Shown one piece after another: positions 28,172 through 37,466 of a stretch of 39,300 nt of DNA. Both the position numbers and the translations under genes were made by a program. The notes below the pieces were generated by a model. That model did no database searches. It was not told the origin of the DNA and saw nothing but the letters and a program-made list of their open reading frames with translations. Each line of letters begins with the position of its first letter. Position 1 is the stretch's first letter. The stretch lies in assembly GCA_003427395.1 (NCBI GenBank), contig BFEA01000288.1, positions 605,227-644,526 on the forward strand. Direction: 5' to 3'. This DNA comes from Chara braunii. Taxonomy: Eukaryota; Streptophyta; Charophyceae; Charales; Characeae.

Positions 28172-28597
28172 CCCCCCCCCCCCCCCCCCCCCCTGGGAAC
28201 ACGACAGCAATGGCCAAACCCCCAAGAAACCGCAACCCTCAACCAGGATGAACCGAAACCCGCAGACCAGGGGACGGGGGCGTCGACCTCACAACAACCA
28301 CCCCGGGACAGAGATCTGGAGATGCCTACAGTGGTTGAAGCGAACGAGGAGGAAGAGGAGACGGAAAAGGGAGCTGGCGGTGAGGAAGATGAGGAGGACG
28401 AGGAGATGTTAACGGAAGAGGAGAAAAGCATGGAAAAGACAGCAGCAAAAAGAGAATCAGAAAAGGCGATTGCTCAGAAACAAGGGGAAGCTACTAAAGC
28501 CTCAAAAGACTTAAAGGTTTCGTGGGCGCAGCGAGTACGGAGTACCATCCACGAAAAAACCCTCACCATCAAAAGGGATGGCCGCACATCACAGTAG
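28172..28597 (+). pseudogene. LINE ORF1, N-terminal acidic part (partial)
   Basis: The frame is open from the gap edge, starting with a Pro run encoded by a 22-C homopolymer. It continues with a Gln/Pro/Thr-rich part, an acidic segment (EEEEETEKGAGGEEDEEDEE) and a Lys/Ala-rich helical stretch (EKSMEKTAAKRESEKA). It ends VSWAQRVRSTIHEKTLTIK. The stop at 28595-28597 looks secondary: a one-base change of frame near 28560 continues as GWPHITVGGGGDAEG up to a stop near 28692. The real product then continues in the frame of 28722. The start codon is in or before the gap. Confidence 0.6.
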
Positions 28598-28721
28598 GGG
28601 GAGGAGGAGACGCTGAAGGTGCCTCTCTGAAACCTCTCTTCGGCGCGGGCACACTTCCTCACCCTGTTTCTCCTCCCCTCAGAAAAACCAAGTAGTTGAC
28701 CAGGGGGGGAGAAAGACAGTG

Positions 28722-29813
28722 ATGAAGACATACCCAACTGATAAACTGGAAGCGCGGGATCAAGCCTACATCAAGCATGCAAATAACTGGCTGTTCCACG
28801 GAGACATCGCGCAAAAGTCAGTCAATGATAAAATTCGATGGATAAGCAAACGCCTGGAAGAAATGAAGGGCAGTCCCGAAGCGGTGCAGGAATTCTTCCT
28901 CATCCACCCCCTCTCGTCAACAGTATTCACAGTCCTCAGTTTGTTCACACAGGACAAGCAAAGAATTGATGGATGGCGGAGAGTAAGATGGGAGGGATCA
29001 GAGGTGAGGATATTCCCATGGCAACCAAAAAAGTTGTCCCCGGAGGAGAAAAGGGAACAACTTATGAAAGATTTCTTTTGGGTAGAGATGCGGCACATTC
29101 CAGTGGAGGTACAGGCTTTATTCGTCCATGATTTGGGCCAACAGTACAACATACTGGATTTCATTGACCCGCTCCCCTCCTTTGTGGCGAGGCGGGATGA
29201 CTATATGATGCTGGCCCTAGACCTTTCCAAGGACCAACCGTTCTCCATGGATGACATAATCCCCTACAGAATGGGCAGAAAGATATACCAAATACACACC
29301 GCGCACAAATTCCGCCCATGGTGCCATAAGTGTAGGCGTATGGCCACCTCAGCACGGAGTCCGCGTGCCCCCAACATCCCAACATGCGGGGCCCGAAAGC
29401 GGGTCGGCTCCAACAGGACCCGCGCAGACCCAACAGATGGACCACGGTGGACCGGGGCCACGAAGGGTGGGTATATTTGGAGGACATCGACCCAGAAGGA
29501 AGACCCAAAGGTTGGACATGGGAAGGGCGGGGGGACCCCTGTAGAGCGACATGACCGCCGGGCGAATGGGTACCCCCCGCGAGGAAAGCAGCCCCTGCGC
29601 TGGAAAACAATGCGCTACCCACACAGCCATCCGTGGGAGAGAAGACTGGGCTGCCCACATAGCCCCCCAAAAACCCGATTGAGAAAACACCCGCCCTCAA
29701 AGCCCCGCTCCCTCAAGGAACAGACAAGCAACTCAAACCCCAAAACAAACAGCCCCAAGGGGGACAAAAGGGTCGGGGCTGGGGTCCGACGGCAATGGAG
29801 TATATGCCCGTAG
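28722..29813 (+). pseudogene. LINE ORF1, gag-like domain with CCHC knuckle
   Basis: An RNA-binding protein of a plant-type LINE. From ATG 28722 the frame reads TYPTDKLEARDQ, a helical region, RWEGSEVRIFPWQPKK, FFWVEMRHIPVEVQA and a C-terminal MGRKIYQIHTAHKFRPWCHKC. This order resembles the DUF4283 plus zinc-knuckle module of plant LINE ORF1s. The knuckle starts WCHKC but breaks at about 29338; a one-base shift restores RYGHLSTESAC. The original frame stays open to 29813 by chance of composition. The true path continues in the shifted frame through TGA (29552-29554) and TAG (29660-29662) into the ORF that contains 29795. Confidence 0.75.
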
Positions 29814-31789
29814 TCCAACAAACAACCTTGGACACGAAAGGGTCACGGCAGCAAGGGAAACTCGGCCCCATACCCGCCCCCCATAGCCCCGAGTTGGCAA
29901 AAGGAAAACCGACATTGCAGCAGAACTCGCAAGACCTGCAGCAGGGGCACCTCGGCCCCCCACCTGCCCCCCATAACCCCGAATTACCCCTGCGGCAAAA
30001 CCCACAGGACCTGTTCGAAGACGCTTTTGGAGTAGAACCCATGGACATAGAAACGGTCCCAGGTCCCTTCCCCCCACCCCCACCCCCTCCGGAGGTGGAG
30101 ATGACGGACGCTCAGGAACAGGGCGTCGACCAGGCCACCCCCTCAGAAGGGGGCACTGCAAAGCACGACGAGGCGGGGACTGGAACGCAAACAGTGGGGT
30201 TGCAGGACGTGGCGAACTGGCTGATGGACAACTTACACTTAAGATACGGGGAAGGGAGCGACCAGTTCTGGGACAACACCTACTGGGTGCTTATCCCCCT
30301 CCTGGAAAGTAGCGCCAACCTCCAAAAGGCCCTGACCAAAGGGCTGCCAGTGGGGACAAACTGGTCAGAGGTCTGCCACCGACTCTGGGGTATTGTGGCT
30401 GCCCACTTCCACCCTCCGCCCCCCGGGCAGGACCCAACATCAGGATCAAGACAGGAGGTGGAACAGCAAGAGCAGAGGCAGCGGGACGAAGGGATGCAGC
30501 AGACCCAGGGCCAGCCAAATGCGGTCAAACGGGGTGGGCAGCAAGGCGGGACACAGCGGGAGGAGAAACAGGGGGGGCGCTCTGGGAGGAAGACGGGGGA
30601 AGAACAGAACAAGGGGGTTGGGGATGCACATCACTGCACTAACGATGACACAGAGGCGGGCCTAGTGGACACGGGGAGCTTAGATGGGGCATCGGACACA
30701 CACAGCATGGGCAAACCAGAGGCCACCCGCTCCCCGGCCGCAATGGTGTGGCAGGACAAGGGAAAGCAAGCGGAAGGACAACGGGGGGAGCGACATCGGG
30801 GAGAGGACAGGGAGGAAGCGGGGCGGATACGGGAAGAACAGGATAAGGACGAGGTACAGACCATCAGCCAACAGGGGAAGGGACAACGGGGAAAGGCTCA
30901 GGCGGGGACGTCGCGAGTAGAACAGGGACAAGGGGCAAATAAGGAACAAAACAGTAGCACATCGATCCCAGAAGAGATCACAGACAATACTGAGCACACA
31001 AAGCAGGGGTCTGAGAAAACGGGGACAGGCTCAGCCAAAGCGCAGCAGCACGAGACTGGTACAACAACACCACCTCGGGACGATCCAAAAAACACAGACC
31101 ACACAGAGAAGGGACCTGAGGATACGGGGACAGGTTCGCGGCAAGAGCAGCAACAAGAGGATGGCCCGGAAGCTACAGCAGGACTGTGTTTAGCGCTGGC
31201 CAAACTAGCGAAGCCACCCTCCCCACACACGCCACCCCCGCCCAAGCCCCCGGACATGGAACTCACGAGTCGCAGGCAAAAAATCAGACATCTATTGGAG
31301 ACTGCATCTGTCTGCGACTCTCCCCAGCAAAAAGGCATAGTCCTGCTGCCGGTCCGGCAGAGGGAAGGAGCATGGGAGGTGGGGCTGTCAGCTCCCCTAG
31401 GTACCACACACGAAGAAGTCACCCTCCAGGGATACTCCTCGGCGTTTCACTCGCTCACCCCTTGGGCCGGGAATGCGGTGTTGGGAAAGGTGGACATTCG
31501 CCAGTTGATTCATAACCGGCTCCCGGCAGGAGCCTCCGCGGCCTTGGTGTTATCCCAAGGACCAGGGAGATTAGGGTTCAAAGACATATATGTGCGCTAC
31601 GACCACTTGAAATCTGACGAGTTGAGGTGGCTAGACTCGGAAGGACTTACTGACCTGCAACTGCTGAAAATAAAGGCGGGCGACCTTTGGTCCGCGAATG
31701 AAATCGGGGACCTCCTAGTCCAAATCCTCAGACGTGGAATTCTGTGGAAAGGCGGACTCTTGGATACGGAAAACTGGCTGACTCTGTGA
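29795..31789 (+). CDS. LINE ORF1, long C-terminal extension, unknown domain
   Basis: An open frame of 664 codons, in the same frame as the restored zinc knuckle, so it was probably the continuation of ORF1 rather than a separate gene. A Pro/Gln-rich start (residues 1-95) leads to a helical domain (about 138-212: DVANWLMDNLHLRYG, FWDNTYWVLIPLLE, NWSEVCHRLW), then a disordered Gln/Glu/Gly/Lys-rich stretch of some 270 residues with repeated TEHTKQGSEKTGTGS-like units, and a second globular domain (about 500-664: MELTSRRQKIRHLLE, GIVLLPVRQREGAW, DELRWLDSEGLTDLQLL). The disordered part has no stop over about 800 bp. I recognise neither globular domain. It ends 47 bp before the ORF2 ATG. Confidence 0.7.
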   Translation: MEYMPVVQQTTLDTKGSRQQGKLGPIPAPHSPELAKGKPTLQQNSQDLQQGHLGPPPAPHNPELPLRQNPQDLFEDAFGVEPMDIETVPGPFPPPPPPPEVEMTDAQEQGVDQATPSEGGTAKHDEAGTGTQTVGLQDVANWLMDNLHLRYGEGSDQFWDNTYWVLIPLLESSANLQKALTKGLPVGTNWSEVCHRLWGIVAAHFHPPPPGQDPTSGSRQEVEQQEQRQRDEGMQQTQGQPNAVKRGGQQGGTQREEKQGGRSGRKTGEEQNKGVGDAHHCTNDDTEAGLVDTGSLDGASDTHSMGKPEATRSPAAMVWQDKGKQAEGQRGERHRGEDREEAGRIREEQDKDEVQTISQQGKGQRGKAQAGTSRVEQGQGANKEQNSSTSIPEEITDNTEHTKQGSEKTGTGSAKAQQHETGTTTPPRDDPKNTDHTEKGPEDTGTGSRQEQQQEDGPEATAGLCLALAKLAKPPSPHTPPPPKPPDMELTSRRQKIRHLLETASVCDSPQQKGIVLLPVRQREGAWEVGLSAPLGTTHEEVTLQGYSSAFHSLTPWAGNAVLGKVDIRQLIHNRLPAGASAALVLSQGPGRLGFKDIYVRYDHLKSDELRWLDSEGLTDLQLLKIKAGDLWSANEIGDLLVQILRRGILWKGGLLDTENWLTL

Positions 31790-31836
31790 TTAACACCAAG
31801 GGGGTCTGGAAATTACTACCCGATTAATATCAGGGG

Positions 31837-34554
31837 ATGGATGTGGTGGAAGCCTTGTACGGTAGGGACAGAACTTGGAAGCTTTGCAAAAGGCAAGCCA
31901 GCCTCGACCTGCATTCGCTAAATGTGAACGGCCTCGCTTCGGCAAAATTCCCTAAAAAACAAGCAATCATGGACCAGTTGAAGGGCGTCGATGGGAAGGC
32001 CTGGCCGGACGTTATATGCTTGCAAGAAACTCACCTCATGGACAACCCTGACCACAACCACAAGCATAAAGAGATTTGGGCCCACCAAGCCTTCTGGGCA
32101 CACGCCCCGCGCCCGGGCAGCGGGGGTGTGGCCATATGGCTCCCGCCGGACTCCAAAGTAGAAATGCTCAACTGGGACGCAGATCGCGAGGAGGGCCGAT
32201 GGGTCTACCTATTGGCAATGCTGGAGATCGAGGTGGAAAGTATCCTGAATGTATATGCCCCCAATGAGTCAGCGGCACGTCAAACCTTTTTTGAGTCTCT
32301 CAAACCCAAGCTACCGGTAGGCATCCCTGTGATTCTGGTAGGAGACTTTAATGCGGCCCCGGACCGCTGGCTGGACAGGTGGAAAATCCCGGCTCCCTGT
32401 CCCTTCTACGTGGAACACGACGAGAGGATGATTGCGGAACTTTCACAATCACTTAGCCTCTTTGACACCTTCCGTAGACATTTCCCCACTGACCGTCGCT
32501 TCACCTGCTTTCGCAAGAACGGCACGGACAAGGCGACCAAGTCTAGGATCGACCTCATACTTATCTCAGAGGAGATCCAAGGGGCGCTCCAGATCGAAGA
32601 GGTATTTCCTCGTAGCCCCTATCCAGGTCTGGACCATGCGATGTGCGTGGCAATCTTCTCCTTCAGGAGAAAACCGGATCAAGGTAGAGGCTTTTATAAG
32701 TTGAACACCTCCCTCTTGACCCTCGAGCGATTCAAGACCTACCTCGCAGAGGTGTGGTCCTTTTGGCAGGAACAAAAACATCAGATCCAAGATGAAATTG
32801 ATTGGTTCAACAACGGTCTGGCTTTTATAGGCAGCAAGTGCAATGAATACTCTAAACTTCTCGCGGCATGTCGCCACGCAGAGGAACTAAACTTACAACG
32901 ACAACTGCAGCACATACAACGACAGGAAAACGAGACAGATGAGGAGCAAACGGAGCTCGCCAGAACCGTCCAGACCATAGAGACCCACCTGGTGGATTGC
33001 ATGGAATATAGATGGCAAGGCATGCGGATCGGCAGGCGTCTCTCCAAACATAATACAGAGGGGGCCATGGACGCTAGGTTCTTTGCCATGGCCAAGGCTA
33101 ATTCAGGGAGGACAGTCATTGAAGCCTTGGAGGACCCCCAAATTCAGCAAGGTCCCCTGCACACGTCTACAACTGCCTGCACAAAAATAGCACGCGACTT
33201 CTACCAAACCTTGTTCACCTCGGAGTGTGGGCAGCTCCCCACGCATCGACGAACAACGGACATTGCCGAATTCTTGCGCCCGCTTACCAGAACTTTAATA
33301 GAACAGCAGAGACTAGACGAGCCCCTAGCGAAAGACGAAATATGGACGACATTATTGCAAAAGGAGGATGAAAAAACCCCGGGCATAGATGGGCTCCCCA
33401 AGGAGTTCTGGGCGGCAATGTGGCCAGAGATATCGCAAGACCTCATGGATTTCTACCGGGAGGTCTGGGCCACAGGACAGACTGGGGAGCTGGTTGGGCA
33501 AGGCGTGCTGACGCTTCTCTACAAGAAAGGGGAACGGATTAATATACGGAACTACAGACCCATTACCCTGCTAACAGTGGTCTATAAAATGATGGCTAAA
33601 GCATTCGCCAATCGCATGACACCGATAATGCCGGACATCATTCACCCAGACCAAACAGGCTTCATCCAGGGCAGGAATGTCCAGGACAACATCCTCCTGG
33701 TCAACGAGAGGATCAGACTGGCCAGGCAATCTAAAAACAATGCGGCCATCATATTCCTCGACTTCGAAAAAACTTATGATCACGTGGATTGGGTCTTCCT
33801 AGACATGTGTTTGCAAAAGCTCAACTTCGGGCCAGACTTTAGAAGATGGATTAGGATCCTCCATTCCAGTGCAACTACCAGAGTCATGGTTAATGGTAAC
33901 CTGGCCCCCCCTATTAATCTGCAAAGATCTGTACGGCAAGGGGACCCCATCGCCCCCTTCCTGTTCGTAATCATTATGGAAGCGCTGGCCGCCAACCTCC
34001 GGACTCATAAGGACATCAAGAGAATTCGAGTGTCCGCCATTCCCGAGGAAGCAATCCCGGTGTGTTCCTTGTTTGCGGATGACCTGACTCTGATGGTGGA
34101 CGCCTCTTGGGAATCAATGGAGGAAATCCAACGTATGATGGACCGCTTCTATCAACTCTCAGACATGTGCGTAAACTGGGGAAATAAAACCCAGGGATGG
34201 TGGATCCACCACCAAAGCGTGAGGCCGCCAGAGCAACCCAGGCTTAAATGGCTCCCGGAAACAGCGCCCATTAGAGTACTGGGGGTATCAATGACGGCGG
34301 AAGGCCGACCATCAAGCAATAACGAATGGCTCACCAGGCCGCCCCTGGCAAAAATGGCACTCTGGAAGAACAAACATACCTCGCTGTTTGGACGCTCCCT
34401 GCTTATCAATAATGTGGTGCTGGCCTCGTTATGGTACAAGTCGGCTATCTGGGCCCTGGACAAGAACGCCCTGAGCCCATTAAAGCAGCAGATAACAGCC
34501 TTCCTATGGAGGAGTGACCACGAGGCAGCGAACGTGATCCACTGGGTGGTATGA
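31837..34554 (+). CDS. LINE ORF2, endonuclease and reverse transcriptase part
   Basis: The enzyme nicks the target DNA and primes cDNA synthesis there. The start is bounded by an in-frame TAA 12 nt upstream. The N-terminus is an APE-type endonuclease with all key positions visible: Asn29 in HSLNVNG, Glu64 in LQETH, Tyr140, GDFN (169-172), SRID (236-239) and Asp266-His267. A linker of about 200 residues with coiled-coil character (QRQLQHIQRQENETDEEQ) leads to the RT: LLYKKGERINIRNYRPITLL, LDFEKTYDHVDW, SVRQGDPIAPFLF and the catalytic FADD (746-749, 34072-34083). The frame stops at TGA 34552-34554, most simply a mutated TGG or CGA, because the same frame continues downstream with typical LINE sequence (QPKTKGGLGLLD). 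Confidence 0.93.
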   Translation: MDVVEALYGRDRTWKLCKRQASLDLHSLNVNGLASAKFPKKQAIMDQLKGVDGKAWPDVICLQETHLMDNPDHNHKHKEIWAHQAFWAHAPRPGSGGVAIWLPPDSKVEMLNWDADREEGRWVYLLAMLEIEVESILNVYAPNESAARQTFFESLKPKLPVGIPVILVGDFNAAPDRWLDRWKIPAPCPFYVEHDERMIAELSQSLSLFDTFRRHFPTDRRFTCFRKNGTDKATKSRIDLILISEEIQGALQIEEVFPRSPYPGLDHAMCVAIFSFRRKPDQGRGFYKLNTSLLTLERFKTYLAEVWSFWQEQKHQIQDEIDWFNNGLAFIGSKCNEYSKLLAACRHAEELNLQRQLQHIQRQENETDEEQTELARTVQTIETHLVDCMEYRWQGMRIGRRLSKHNTEGAMDARFFAMAKANSGRTVIEALEDPQIQQGPLHTSTTACTKIARDFYQTLFTSECGQLPTHRRTTDIAEFLRPLTRTLIEQQRLDEPLAKDEIWTTLLQKEDEKTPGIDGLPKEFWAAMWPEISQDLMDFYREVWATGQTGELVGQGVLTLLYKKGERINIRNYRPITLLTVVYKMMAKAFANRMTPIMPDIIHPDQTGFIQGRNVQDNILLVNERIRLARQSKNNAAIIFLDFEKTYDHVDWVFLDMCLQKLNFGPDFRRWIRILHSSATTRVMVNGNLAPPINLQRSVRQGDPIAPFLFVIIMEALAANLRTHKDIKRIRVSAIPEEAIPVCSLFADDLTLMVDASWESMEEIQRMMDRFYQLSDMCVNWGNKTQGWWIHHQSVRPPEQPRLKWLPETAPIRVLGVSMTAEGRPSSNNEWLTRPPLAKMALWKNKHTSLFGRSLLINNVVLASLWYKSAIWALDKNALSPLKQQITAFLWRSDHEAANVIHWVV

Positions 34555-36402
34555 CACTCTTTAATCCAGCCGAAAACAAAAGGGGGGCTCGGCCTTCTTG
34601 ACCCGCAGGTGCAGACCAAAGCCCTTGCGGTGCAATGGATTAAACGACTGATTTTTGATCCCGACGTCCCATGGAAAGGGTTGGCTCTAAAACAGATCTC
34701 CAGGCTGGCTCCTCAGACAACCGCAGGAAGCGACCCGACGATGTGGCTCGAAAATCGGGATTTGTCCATCCCGAGGCCCAGGCGGGAGCAGCTTGGCTGC
34801 GGCCCTCCCTCCCCCAGACGAGCCGCAAGGGATGATCTGCGAAATGACCCGTTCTAGCCCACTCTCATCAAAACATGGCGGGGCCTCCCTCTACCAGACA
34901 AAACCTCACCCGACATATGGGAGGAAGGGGCGAGGCAACCCCTCTTTGGCAATAGGTGGATAGTGGACTCAAGAGGACAAACTCTCCATTGCATGGACTC
35001 CCCCTGGCAAGGGTGGATTCGGCGAGGGGTAATGAGAGTAAAGGACATCTGGGACATAGAGACGAAGGATTGGATCAGCCCCGACAAACTCAGACAAAAA
35101 CTGAGGTACTGTCACCGGCCACACGAAACCCTAGAGACGATCGTAGAAAAGATCCCCCCGGCCTGGTGGAGGATCCTCCACAAAGGCCCAACCCTACAAC
35201 AAAACGACTGGGTGGCAGTGACAGGGCGACAAGGAGAAGTGGGCAGGGTGGTCGGCCGTCTCCCGGGAGGCTGCGTGAAAGTAACACTCTTCCAAGTGGG
35301 ACGGGCCAGCATAATCTCAACGTGTGCTCCGACAGAAACCGTAGAGTGTCAGACAGAAGAACTTTTCAGAATAAGAGTCCTTGAGGAGAACGAACAACGC
35401 ATAGCNTTCCTNCNCNGCTCCCCGATCCAACATCTGGCCTTGGATCCGCTAGAGTGGACATGGACAACCTGNTGGGGGAAAGGCAGGNGNAGCACCAGGA
35501 CACTATATGGTCTAACGGTCAGATCCACCTATAGGTTGCTCAGACCAACGATAAATCTTAGACAACAGGTGGCAGAACGCTGGAGGCACCACTTGAATGT
35601 TAGTGCAGACGCTCTAAGACCAATCAAGTCGTTCAAGATGGCCAAAGACAAACCGGCTAAAATTGCTTCCCTTCAATGGCAACTGGAACACCGCTGTCTG
35701 CCCACAAACAACTGGTTGATAGATCGAACCTCCCTGGAACAGAGAGGCCTCGCCCTCCCATGGTGCAAACTATGCATCAACTCGTTCCCCTCCAGAAAGC
35801 GCCCCGAGACAATCGAACACATCTTCCTGCAATGCCCGGGGGCGCTCTGGATGTGGAGGTGGTGGGACCGAATCTGGGGGCAGCTGGAAACATCAGCCCC
35901 GTGGCCCTGGGGCTGGCAGGCAATCCTGTTCGAAAACTGGCCGGAAGACCACTCAGACCAGCTAGATGACTTTACCGCCAACATGCTCAAAGTAGGGCGG
36001 AGGACGGTACTCTGGGCGCTCTGGCGACGGCGTTGCACCTTCGAACTGGAGGGTGCCCGATTGGAAGGGCCTGATTTTACGGAAAGCATACAGCACCAGG
36101 TTCAAACAGAAATCACCGTGGTGTGGGAAGGGGTAAAAACCCGAATCAGAAGTCTGGACAGAACACAAGACATTCTACTCAAAATTCAGGAATTCAGGAA
36201 AAACTGGCTCGGGGGACCTGATGNGGGGAGGATAGGGANGGTTGAATGGAAAGGGGCACCCCCGGCACCNGGGCCAGACCAAGGGAGTAGAGAACTCGTA
36301 AGGGATTACTGTCTTACATTCAAAGACTGGACTAAGGTGGATGAGGCTATCCCCCTGAAACCTTCCGAGGACTTCCCCGAACTTCCCCCCCCCCCCCTCT
36401 AA
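34555..36402 (+). pseudogene. LINE ORF2, C-terminal part (KOW-like insert and zf-RVT)
   Basis: It is in the same frame as the EN-RT part, broken only by TAG at 34855-34857 (possibly CAG before). It reads QPKTKGGLGLLD, a Trp-rich thumb/connector, and a small beta-rich segment (35206-35380: DWVAVTGRQGEVGRVVG, GGCVKVTLF) that looks like a KOW/SH3-type fold. The zf-RVT finger follows at 35764-35835 (CX2CX14HX4C: WCKLC, ETIEHIFLQC). After that comes a conserved tail (RRTVLWALWRRRCTFELEG), ending in a Pro run and TAA at 36400-36402. N bases at 35406-35490 and 36224-36270 hide a few residues. With the two nonsense codons, ORF2 spans 1522 codons in one frame. Confidence 0.85.
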
Positions 36403-36874
36403 CTGCCTGGTCGAAAAGCAGTGGTATGGAGGATGAGTGCTAGACAGGTAAGAAGGGGCCGGATGCAAGGTGAAGCAGTCAGCAGGNGGGAGGGGGAGCA
36501 AGCAGNTGGGATCNGCCCCAGTCAGTAGGCGGGAGGGNGAGCAAGCAGNCGGGGACAGTCTCAGCCTTCCTCTTCTCCACGGGAACNGCCGGCANTGGGG
36601 TAATCAGACGGGTGTAGGNGCAGATAGCTNGAGACAGTANCAGTCNTTAAAGTNCCAATCTGGCGCCCTCCCNTGGGAGGGTGAAGAGATACAACGACAG
36701 CATCAGTTCTCCAAGTACACACGGCTCGACTGGCAGACAACTCACAGATGCTCTGGCTTTGCACATAAGCCTGCTCAGTCAATCCCCTGATTTGGCAGGG
36801 CAATCAATGCTGGCAGGAACCACGGCTACGCGCACATAGCCAGGATATTCCAAANCATGTCTTTCAAGTGTAAT
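36403..36874 (+). other. LINE 3' untranslated region
   Basis: No open frame with features. It contains doubled phrases (gtcagnaggcgggagggngagcaagcag at about 36478-36505 and 36521-36548) and many N bases. It leads into the tail hairpin at 36875. Confidence 0.5.
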
Positions 36875-36931
36875 GGGANGCTGGACCCGATTTCCAGCAG
36901 GTGATGCTCCCCACCAATAGATGGAGCCTCT
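36875..36931 (+). repeat. LINE/SINE tail hairpin, copy 5 (end of the LINE)
   Basis: GCTGGACCCGATTTCCAGC, then aggtgatgctccccaccaat and atggagcct. It lies about 470 bp after the LINE ORF2 stop, so it is the best candidate for the element's own 3' terminus. No A tail follows immediately. Confidence 0.75.
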
Positions 36932-37063
36932 CCTCCGGTGGTAGTGCTGTCTGCTCTTATCAGCAGCACTATCACTGAAGGGGTGCTTTCAAAAAAAAAA
37001 AAAAAAAAAAAAAAACGGGTGCTGGTAAGAGCAGACACCACTATCACCGTCGGGGAGGCTCCA
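36926..37063. repeat. Inverted repeat around a poly(A) tract
   Basis: The arms ggagcctctcctccggtgg, tagtgctgtctgctcttatc (36926-36969) and their near-complement (37019-37063) enclose an A-run at 36991-37014. The right arm contains GTGCTGGTAAGAGCAGACAC, which resembles a tRNA A-box region. Confidence 0.75.
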
Positions 37064-37212
37064 AGTTCACACAAACCTAAGTAGCGCTCTTACCAGTATA
37101 CGCGGTACCAAGGGCAGTTCGCTTCAGGCCTGGGCCGGTAGCAAAAGCGGCAGGCCACTTTGGAAAGGTGCAGTTGCAGGCTCCTGACCCCTGGAAGGTA
37201 GCTTTGTGTACT

Positions 37213-37249
37213 TAGGTTCATGTGAACTGGTGGTTTTAAACCACCAGTA
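37213..37249. repeat. Palindromic repeat related to 26605-26632
   Basis: gttcatgtgaactggtggt, then tttaaaccaccagt: the ACTGGTGG core is mirrored as CCACCAGT, with a second small palindrome (ttcatgtgaa) beside it. Confidence 0.7.
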
Positions 37250-37389
37250 CCTTTCCCCGCTTGAAAAACAATACGCGGCGGTTAACACAGCCAGCTTTCT
37301 GGGCTGGGCTGCCGTTCCATGTTGCGTTTCAGGCCTCCAAAAGTTGCGATCAAGCGCCTGCGGCCGATATATGCGAAAGATACTTTTTT

Positions 37390-37466
37390 TTGTTTTTTGT
37401 TTAGGATGGCTCTGATCTATTGGTGGGGAGCTTCACCTGCTGGAAACCGGGTCCAGCGTCCCGCTT
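37390..37466 (-). repeat. LINE/SINE tail hairpin, copy 6, with A-rich tail
   Basis: The minus strand reads GGGACGCTGGACCCGGTTTC, CAGCAGGTGAAGCTCCCCAC and ATCAGAGCCAT, then an A-rich tail (acaaaaaacaaaaaaaa). Stem closed by A-T. Confidence 0.8.

Noticed and set aside
29161-29700. Minus-strand frame of 179 codons
   Set aside because: It is the opposite strand of the LINE ORF1; the plus-strand frame carries the conserved domain and zinc knuckle.
30898-31422. Minus-strand Ser/Cys/Val-rich frame of 174 codons
   Set aside because: It is a shadow of the disordered Gln/Glu-rich part of LINE ORF1.
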